9,886 nt of DNA, from positions 1-9,886 of the forward strand of contig JABHYP010000047.1 in NCBI GenBank assembly GCA_018656855.1, given 5' to 3'. Each line of letters begins with the position of its first letter. The first letter of the stretch is position 1. Shown here piece after piece: positions 5,581 to 9,886 of this stretch. The translations under genes were made by a program, and so were the position numbers. The notes beneath the pieces are model-generated. The model made no database searches, was not told the DNA's origin, and worked only from the letters and a program-made list of their open reading frames with translations. The stretch is from Candidatus Latescibacterota bacterium (GTDB lineage Bacteria; Latescibacterota; Latescibacteria; Latescibacterales; Latescibacteraceae).

Positions 5581-5711
5581 ACTATTATAAGGCCGTTTTA
5601 ATCGGCGTTTATTATGACTCGTTGATGAAAGATGATATTATGGAGAGTATCGGCGGACAGTCGTATATCTATAGTATATCAGACGCAAGAAATGTGTCAA
5701 TGGCCTTGTGA
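5571..5711 (+). CDS. Possible 46-residue small protein
   Basis: An ATG inside the right outer arm of the nested inverted repeat opens a 46-residue frame (MIAHYYKAVLIGVYYDSLMK...) rich in Tyr, Ile and Ser, ending MAL before TGA. No family is recognised. The AAAAGGA ahead of it is only 2 nt from the ATG, too close for normal initiation. The amino-acid mix looks protein-like rather than random, so it may be a divergent partner of the minus-strand gene or a fragment of a larger gene. Confidence 0.25.
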   Translation: MIAHYYKAVLIGVYYDSLMKDDIMESIGGQSYIYSISDARNVSMAL

Positions 5712-5801
5712 AATTGGAAGATCATTGCTGGAATATTTTGGCTTGTCGGGGATAATTTTGTCAATAAATGGAAGAGAGTCTTTAGCCAAATTTTAGCGAA
5801 A

Positions 5802-5843
5802 AAAAAGGAAAAGACTTACGAGATTATCGTAAGTCTTTGTTTT
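5802..5843. terminator. Bidirectional intrinsic terminator
   Basis: AAAGACTTACG (5810-5820) and CGTAAGTCTTT (5828-5838) form an 11-bp perfect stem with a 7-nt loop. On the plus strand GTTTTT follows. On the minus strand the stem is followed by TCC and a run of eight T (the A tract at 5800-5807). It sits 8 bp beyond the 3' end of the tRNA-Ala fragment and is the natural terminator of that tRNA gene; it may also stop plus-strand transcripts. Confidence 0.8.
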
Positions 5844-5846
5844 TAT

Positions 5847-5904
5847 TGGTGGAGCTAGCGAGGATCGAACTCGCGACCTCCTGACTGCCAGTCAGGAGCG
5901 CACC
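5847..5904 (-). tRNA. tRNA-Ala(GGC), 3' part only (5' end missing)
   Basis: Read on the minus strand this has the anticodon arm CCTGA-CTGGCAG-TCAGG with anticodon GGC (Ala), variable loop AGGTC and T-arm GCGAG-TTCGATC-CTCGC. The 3' acceptor strand TAGCTCC, discriminator A and encoded CCA follow. The 3' half of the D-arm (GGTGCGC) is present, but upstream the sequence turns abruptly AT-rich at about 5905, and neither the 5' acceptor GGAGCTA nor the first D-stem strand is there. The tRNA cannot fold fully and is a fragment. Such 3' fragments mark one border of integrative elements that use a tRNA gene as attB, or a deletion edge. Confidence 0.85.
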
Positions 5905-5967
5905 AAAATCATAACATTATAATTATTAATAACTTCCGTGTAACAGCATGCTTTTGAAATATTTAAA

Positions 5968-6003
5968 ATATACAAGATATACGAGATATACAAGATATTA
6001 AAG
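5968..6003 (+). repeat. 9-bp tandem repeat, 4 units (ATATACAAG)
   Basis: Units are ATATACAAG, ATATACGAG, ATATACAAG and ATATTAAAG, with a fading fifth (ATATTTATC). The period of 9 is exact. Possible roles are iteron-like binding sites or a bent AT-rich spacer; it is not CRISPR because there are no spacers. Confidence 0.75.
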
Positions 6004-6109
6004 ATATTTATCCGAAAAGTAGTCACAAACGGCATTATATCGATAATGCAATAATGACCTTATTATACTCCCCGATTTACGACTTTATTTTTATCATTTT
6101 CAAGAGTAA

Positions 6110-6136
6110 TGTCACAGATGTCATGTATGTCATGAA
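6110..6136 (+). repeat. 9-bp tandem repeat, 3 units (TGTCAYRNA)
   Basis: TGTCACAGA, TGTCATGTA and TGTCATGAA follow each other without gap, so TGTCA starts at 6110, 6119 and 6128. An inverted TCATG...CATGA pair overlaps its end (6130-6145). It is about 90 bp upstream of the BlaI promoter and could be a helical-phase array for a regulator. Confidence 0.6.
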
Positions 6137-6227
6137 TTAACATGAATGATGGCAAGAATTGGCAAAGTTAGATCGTAATATATCAACTCCTCCCGAATAT
6201 TAATTTGCAGAAAACATAATTTTTTTC

Positions 6228-6256
6228 TTGACAAAACAATACAGTTGTATTATGCA
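6228..6256 (+). promoter_or_regulatory. Promoter of the blaI-like operon
   Basis: A consensus -35 TTGACA (6228-6233) is followed after 17 bp by TATGCA (6251-6256), a weak -10. It lies 35 bp ahead of the BlaI-like start codon. A strong -35 with a weak -10 suits a repressed promoter whose spacer is covered by the operator described next. Confidence 0.55.
6238..6251 (+). promoter_or_regulatory. BlaI/MecI-type operator dyad
   Basis: AATACA-GT-TGTATT is a perfect palindrome with 6-bp arms. Its core TACAGTTGTA is the reverse complement of TACAACTGTA, the core of the known staphylococcal bla/mec operators (consensus TACA-N2-TGTA). It overlaps the -35/-10 spacer. A half-like TACAAGTA (6260-6267) lies just downstream and may be a second weaker site. 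The repressor gene begins at 6291, so autoregulation is expected. Confidence 0.7.
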
Positions 6257-6290
6257 TGATACAAGTAACTTAATAAGGAGGTTTTTTTTA

Positions 6291-6674
6291 ATGGAAAAAA
6301 AGCGAAAATATTTGACAAAAACAGAATGGTCTATTATGAAAATTTGCTGGGAGAAAGGCCAATCAAGTGCTCGTGTTATTTATGAAGAAACTCTAAAGCA
6401 GAAAAAACGTGGTTATCAGTCTGTGAAAACTATGCTTGACAGACTTGTTGTAAAAGGCTATCTCGTACGTGAAAAGTTTGGCCCTATATGGCTGTATACG
6501 CCGACTGTTTCACATTCGAAGGTTATGACAAGGGAAATTGATTCTTTCATTGACACTGTCCTTGATAACACCTTCTCACCATTGTTTGCACGTCTGATTG
6601 AGAAGGAAAAACTTTCCAGCGACGAAATCGAAGCGCTAAAGAAACTCATCGAAGAGCATGAGGAGTGCGAATAA
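6291..6674 (+). CDS. BlaI/MecI/CopY-family repressor
   Basis: This 127-residue protein of the penicillinase-repressor family has an N-terminal winged helix: YLTKTEWSIMKICWEKGQSS, recognition helix GYQSVKTMLDRLVVKGYL, and wing VREKFGPIWLYTPTVS. A helical C-terminal dimerisation part ends SSDEIEALKKLIEEHEE. Family members bind TACA-N2-TGTA dyads and are cleaved when their membrane M56 partner is activated. The ATG is chosen because AAGGAGG lies 9 nt upstream; a longer frame opening at a TTG (6228) would start in the -35 box. Its TAA shares a base with the ATG of the peptidase gene (TAATG), so the pair is translationally coupled. It should repress this operon and perhaps other targets. No beta-lactamase gene is nearby. 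Confidence 0.93.
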   Translation: MEKKRKYLTKTEWSIMKICWEKGQSSARVIYEETLKQKKRGYQSVKTMLDRLVVKGYLVREKFGPIWLYTPTVSHSKVMTREIDSFIDTVLDNTFSPLFARLIEKEKLSSDEIEALKKLIEEHEECE

Positions 6675-8767
6675 TGGAGATACTGAGTTCATTTGCAGAA
6701 ACGGTGATAAGAAATCTCTGGGCGGTAAGCTGGCAGGTGACAATCCTTGTGGCAATAATCTGGATTGTCGACCGCCTGAGTCGTAGAGCATCGTCAGTAT
6801 TCCGCTACTGGCTTTGGTGTATTGTGCTGTTTCGTTTGCTCATTCCGATTAACCTGGCAACTCCGTTCGGCGCCGGGCAGTTTATCTGGCAAAGCATTGG
6901 AGCAGGCGCTGCTGATTTACAAAAAGTTATTATTTCTCCTGATGATTCCGACAGATTTCGGTTTAAAACAATCCCCCAGGCAAATTTCGATGTTCAGGAA
7001 ATTGAACCGGAATTCCTTGAACAACCTGAACACGTTTTCCCAATGACGACAGCGGAAATTTCAGGATTATTCTGGTTTGCTGTGGTTGTTTGTATCACTT
7101 TACTTATCCTTTCAAGGATTGTATGGGTCACTCTTCAATTAAAGGATTGCAGACCTGTTGCACGTCCCGATCTTTGCAAACTGGTAAAGAAGCTTGCCGG
7201 CAATATGGGTATCACACGTCCGGCAGGATTGTACTGCATGAACATCGATAAGTTTGATATACCTGCGGTTATTGGTATTTTTCGCCCTCGTATTTTTCTT
7301 CCCCGCAGAATCGCAGATGAATGGCCGCTTGATGATCTGGAACCGGTTCTCTTACATGAACTTGCCCATGTTAAACGCTACGACCTGATTATTAACTGGC
7401 TTCAGGTAATCGTGCAGGTCGTGTATTTTTTCCATCCGCTCGTATGGTATGTAAACAGACGGATACGGCAGATACGGGAAGAGGTGTGTGATGACGTGGC
7501 AGTCAACTTGCTCGGCACGGGGAAAAAACGATATACTATGAGTATTGTCCGGGTGATGGAAGAAACGCTGAGAGAGCCTGTTTTTGGATTCATCGGGATA
7601 GGTTTTACCGAGAGAAAAAGCACATTAGGAAGGAGAGTGAGACGTATCATGAGTAAAAATTATAAGCTAAATCAAAAGTTAACTGTCATTTCAATAGTGA
7701 CACTGATATTTTTCGGTATTACCGGTATCTTTTTTTCCTGCGGGCAGCCACCATTGAAAGAAAACAATGGTGAAACTGTAAATCTCACCGCGAAAGATAG
7801 TGGCCCCGTGAATGGTTTTTTAAGCGATAATCAATTATTGCATATCAAATATGCACTTGCCAATCCGAAATATCCTGATAGATATGACTTTAATGTCAGG
7901 ATTGCCACCGCATGGGGAGCACAATTGCATCCATCAGAAGAACTGTTGACTGGTGTGAGAAATGTAATCGAAGAAGTTGAGAAAATATATATCGATGTGG
8001 AATATGATGATAAGATATTAATTGATTCGGAGGATCTGCTCGATTACCAGATCATTTTTATCATACCTGACAGGAATTTCACATTAACGAGCGCTGAGCG
8101 GAAAAATCTTGGTAATTATTTCCGTAAAGGTGGCTTTGCAATAATTGACAACTGTTCGCCAGCACCTGAAGGCGAAGTTGGAGAAACTGAAGCCTCATTA
8201 AGGAAGATGCTGGAAGATGTTCTCGGAAGCGATGTTCAAATTTGGCAGATTGCTCAAGGTCATCAATTGTACCATTGCTGTTTAGATTTTCTTTCAGGAC
8301 CACCGCAGGGTGCTGAAAGAAGGTCCTACGTAGAAGAAATCTTTCTCGGAGACAGAGCTGTATCAATCTTTTCTAATCTGGGATTAACACACAAATGGAA
8401 AGAGGATGCAAAAAACTATCCGCAGTTGAAATTTGGATTAAATATGGTTGTTTGGGGCTTTATACAGCATAATGAGATTATACAGAAAGAATTTATTTCC
8501 AGGTCTTTGCCAGAAATAAAACATGTGAATATTAATCTGAAAATAATTGAAGATGGAAAATGTGAAGTTGATGATGTAGCTGTTACATCTTCCGATTTAG
8601 GAAGAGTATTAAAAGAAAAAATCGGAAATAATGTCATAAGTAATTATGTCATTACAAAAGTAATTATTTACAGAAAAAAGGAAACGCCTGTAAAATTAGT
8701 TAATGATTTGATGAATATGGCTTTTAGAGCGGGTGCTAATAGCGTAAGCAGTGAGTTAATTCAATAA
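6674..8767 (+). CDS. BlaR1-like M56 membrane peptidase fused to DUF4159-like and ExbD/TolR-like domains
   Basis: This 697-residue protein is made in parts. Transmembrane segments lie near 9-31, 41-60 and 131-151. An M56 zinc peptidase domain has HELAH (228-232) with the third ligand probably E269 (REEVCDD), and a fourth transmembrane segment spans about 335-354, followed by FSCGQ. Up to here it matches BlaR1/MecR1 antirepressors. Instead of a penicillin-binding sensor, residues about 400-600 resemble DUF4159 (YQIIFIIPDRNFTLTSAERK, NYFRKGGFAIIDN, then QGHQLYHCCLDFLSGPPQG and a late NMVVWGF). Residues about 617-697 resemble the periplasmic ExbD/TolR domain (INLKIIEDGKCEVDD, SDLGRVLKE, KVIIYRKKETPVKLVNDLMN, FRAGANSVSSEL). 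Both extra domains should lie outside the cytoplasmic membrane. The start is the ATG at 6674 with GAGGAG upstream. Presumed job: sense an envelope signal and cleave the BlaI-like repressor. The ligand is unknown. Confidence 0.88.
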   Translation: MEILSSFAETVIRNLWAVSWQVTILVAIIWIVDRLSRRASSVFRYWLWCIVLFRLLIPINLATPFGAGQFIWQSIGAGAADLQKVIISPDDSDRFRFKTIPQANFDVQEIEPEFLEQPEHVFPMTTAEISGLFWFAVVVCITLLILSRIVWVTLQLKDCRPVARPDLCKLVKKLAGNMGITRPAGLYCMNIDKFDIPAVIGIFRPRIFLPRRIADEWPLDDLEPVLLHELAHVKRYDLIINWLQVIVQVVYFFHPLVWYVNRRIRQIREEVCDDVAVNLLGTGKKRYTMSIVRVMEETLREPVFGFIGIGFTERKSTLGRRVRRIMSKNYKLNQKLTVISIVTLIFFGITGIFFSCGQPPLKENNGETVNLTAKDSGPVNGFLSDNQLLHIKYALANPKYPDRYDFNVRIATAWGAQLHPSEELLTGVRNVIEEVEKIYIDVEYDDKILIDSEDLLDYQIIFIIPDRNFTLTSAERKNLGNYFRKGGFAIIDNCSPAPEGEVGETEASLRKMLEDVLGSDVQIWQIAQGHQLYHCCLDFLSGPPQGAERRSYVEEIFLGDRAVSIFSNLGLTHKWKEDAKNYPQLKFGLNMVVWGFIQHNEIIQKEFISRSLPEIKHVNINLKIIEDGKCEVDDVAVTSSDLGRVLKEKIGNNVISNYVITKVIIYRKKETPVKLVNDLMNMAFRAGANSVSSELIQ

Positions 8768-8826
8768 AGGTTAATAAAATCGACATACAAAAAAATGCAA
8801 ATATAAGAACACGGGAATCTTGAGTG

Positions 8827-8868
8827 ATGGAGATACTGAGTTTATTTGCCAAAATGGTGAATCTGGCA
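8827..8868 (+). pseudogene. Truncated second copy of the M56 peptidase gene start
   Basis: Beginning at ATG 8827, about 38 bases match the first codons of the M56 gene at 6674 with roughly 34 identities (ATGGAGATACTGAGTT-ATTTGC...), giving MEILSLFAKMV against MEILSSFAETV. As at 6674, the ATG overlaps a preceding stop (TGATG here, TAATG there). Similarity ends where the convergent TPR gene's 3' end begins. This is the surviving 5' scrap of a paralogous peptidase gene, cut off by a rearrangement. Confidence 0.68.
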
Positions 8869-8879
8869 ATTCCCTTCCG

Positions 8880-9830
8880 CTACTTATCATTTTTCTTCGC
8901 AATTGCCAGAGCCTCACCTGCATACATGTGCTGCGGGTCTATCTTAAGAGCCGCCTCATAATTTCTGATGGCGTTACGGTAATTTTTCCTTGCTGCAAAA
9001 GTGAGACCGATCGCATAAGGTATGTCAGCATCATCGGGAGAAAGCTTATTAGCTTTTCTTAGCTGAGTCGTTGCTTTGCCGTATTCGCCCATGACACTGT
9101 ACGCAAGTCCGAGATTGTAAAGTGCAAGAGAGTTTTCGCTGTCGATTTTGACCGCTCTGTCATAATATTCAATTGCCTTTTTAATATCTCCGCGGCCCTG
9201 GTCATAGTGTAGTGTCCCGAGGTTCACATAAGCCTGAGTATACCGTGAATTGATTTTTGTCGCCCTGACATAGTTTTCTCTTGCGCCCTCGATGTCGCCC
9301 TTTTTCTGTAACGCGACGCCTATGTTGTTGCAAGCTTCGGCGGAGTTTCCATCCAGTTCAATCGCCTTTTTGTAAGCCTCGACAGCGCCGTCAAAATCAC
9401 CGAGAGCATAAAGCGCATTGCCGAGATTAATGTGTTTCTGTGTTTCAGGTCGTAATTCAAGCGAGCGTTCATAACACACACGGGCGTTCTCATAAGCCCC
9501 CATCGCAAAATAGGTGTTGCCGAGATTGTTGAATGCCTTTTCGTATGTGTTGTCAAGCGAAATTGCTTTTTCGAGGTTTTCGGCAGAACCGGTATAATCC
9601 TCCTTATCATAGAGTACGACACCGAGGTTGTTATAGACGAACGTATATGTGGAGTCGATTTCCAGCGCTTTTTTGAACTTCTCGACAGCGCTGTCAAGTT
9701 TTCCCTTGTTGTACAATTTATTGCCCTCGTCTTTGAGGGCTACCGCTTCCGGAGGGACAGCAGCCCGAGAGAAAGCTGCGACGCAAAGAATCATGAGAAG
9801 AGTAGCGGTAAGAAGTTTGGTGTATGACAT
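8880..9830 (-). CDS. Exported tetratricopeptide-repeat (TPR) protein
   Basis: This 316-residue protein has a cleavable signal peptide (MSYTKLLTATLLMILCVAAF, cut probably after SRA near residue 23). About eight consecutive TPRs run from residue 31 to 302 in 34-residue steps, each with the W/Y-x-x-LG...Y...A...Y/F-x-x-A...P pattern (for example AFNNLGNTYFAMGAYENARV, ALYNLGLAYSVMGEYGKATT). Repeat six carries a two-residue insertion (QGRGD). TPR solenoids are scaffolds for protein partners, here in the periplasm; no enzymatic domain is attached. The ATG at 9830 has AAGGAA 7 nt upstream. It converges with the M56 operon, and its 3' end abuts the scrap of a second M56 gene. Composition resembles ordinary chromosomal DNA rather than the AT-rich middle. 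Confidence 0.9.
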   Translation of the reverse strand: MSYTKLLTATLLMILCVAAFSRAAVPPEAVALKDEGNKLYNKGKLDSAVEKFKKALEIDSTYTFVYNNLGVVLYDKEDYTGSAENLEKAISLDNTYEKAFNNLGNTYFAMGAYENARVCYERSLELRPETQKHINLGNALYALGDFDGAVEAYKKAIELDGNSAEACNNIGVALQKKGDIEGARENYVRATKINSRYTQAYVNLGTLHYDQGRGDIKKAIEYYDRAVKIDSENSLALYNLGLAYSVMGEYGKATTQLRKANKLSPDDADIPYAIGLTFAARKNYRNAIRNYEAALKIDPQHMYAGEALAIAKKNDK

Positions 9831-9886
9831 CGTGTATTTCCTTGTTTTATATGATTACTTGAAACTTCAAATTTTATAAAAGATAC

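Larger units (their letters stand above)
5905..6227. other. AT-rich non-coding stretch before the BlaI gene
   Basis: About 320 bases with no convincing gene on either strand. It begins at the tRNA-Ala break and ends at the BlaI promoter. It holds the two 9-bp tandem repeat sets listed separately, a TGGCAAGAATTGGCAA pair of TGGCAA repeats near 6148-6165, and otherwise A/T-dominated sequence. The base composition is unlike the tRNA side, consistent with a junction between two DNA segments. Confidence 0.6.

Noticed and set aside
4567..5904. The two tRNA-like fragments as attL and attR of one element carrying the Replic_Relax-like gene
   Set aside because: They are on opposite strands and their acceptor parts differ (ATCCTTT against TAGCTCC), so they are not copies of one site.
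5968..6136. CRISPR array
   Set aside because: Units are 9 bp, directly adjacent, with no unique spacers and no cas genes.
6228..6290. Upstream start (TTG) for the BlaI-like repressor
   Set aside because: That codon is part of the TTGACA -35 box, and a perfect AAGGAGG precedes the ATG at 6291.
6665..6673. GTG start for the M56 peptidase
   Set aside because: It lies within the last codons of the repressor; the TAATG start at 6674 has GAGGAG at suitable spacing and its sequence is repeated from the ATG in the scrap at 8827.

Overview
The window looks like accessory DNA from an uncultivated, probably Gram-negative bacterium. Signal peptides, a lipoprotein-like N-terminus and an ExbD/TolR-like periplasmic domain support this. 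Ribosome binding sites are good (AAGGAGG-type) for several genes, which argues against Bacteroidetes-style translation initiation. Base composition is patchy: the left edge is fairly GC-rich, while the metallo-hydrolase gene and the 5.9-6.3 kb stretch are very AT-rich. The phylum cannot be assigned from sequence alone.

Left part (1-3480), plus strand: the 3' end of an aldo/keto reductase gene, a complete short-chain dehydrogenase, a SnoaL/NTF2-like protein, then about 420 bp of gene debris (an IS3-like left end, a 15-codon orphan start, a 127-bp element with short inverted ends). A UlaG/NAPE-PLD-type metallo-hydrolase follows. Its last 16 codons and the DNA after its stop derive from a second, broken SDR gene. 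The relic region ends in a 67-bp structure with the layout of an integron attC site.

Middle (3480-5910), minus strand: a PadR repressor followed, with an 8-bp overlap, by a small ABM-fold protein. They are driven by a promoter that seems leaderless and has a palindromic operator in its spacer. Next come a tRNA T-arm-like fragment, a Replic_Relax-like protein of the kind carried by mobile elements, a nested inverted repeat beside its start, and the 3' three-quarters of a tRNA-Ala(GGC) with its terminator. The two tRNA fragments suggest integration or deletion boundaries.

Right part (5905-9886): an AT-rich leader with two sets of 9-bp tandem repeats, then a BlaI/MecI repressor and a membrane M56 (BlaR1-like) peptidase joined by TAATG. 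The promoter holds a TACA-N2-TGTA dyad identical in core, on the opposite strand, to the staphylococcal bla/mec operator. In place of a penicillin-binding sensor, the peptidase carries a DUF4159-like domain and then an ExbD/TolR-periplasmic-like domain. This is the most novel item: a BlaR-type antirepressor rewired to a different, probably envelope-related, input. Just downstream lies a truncated copy of the beginning of the same peptidase gene, then a convergent gene for a secreted TPR protein.

The recurring theme is reshuffling: orphan gene starts and ends match intact genes nearby, and site-specific recombination landmarks sit between them.
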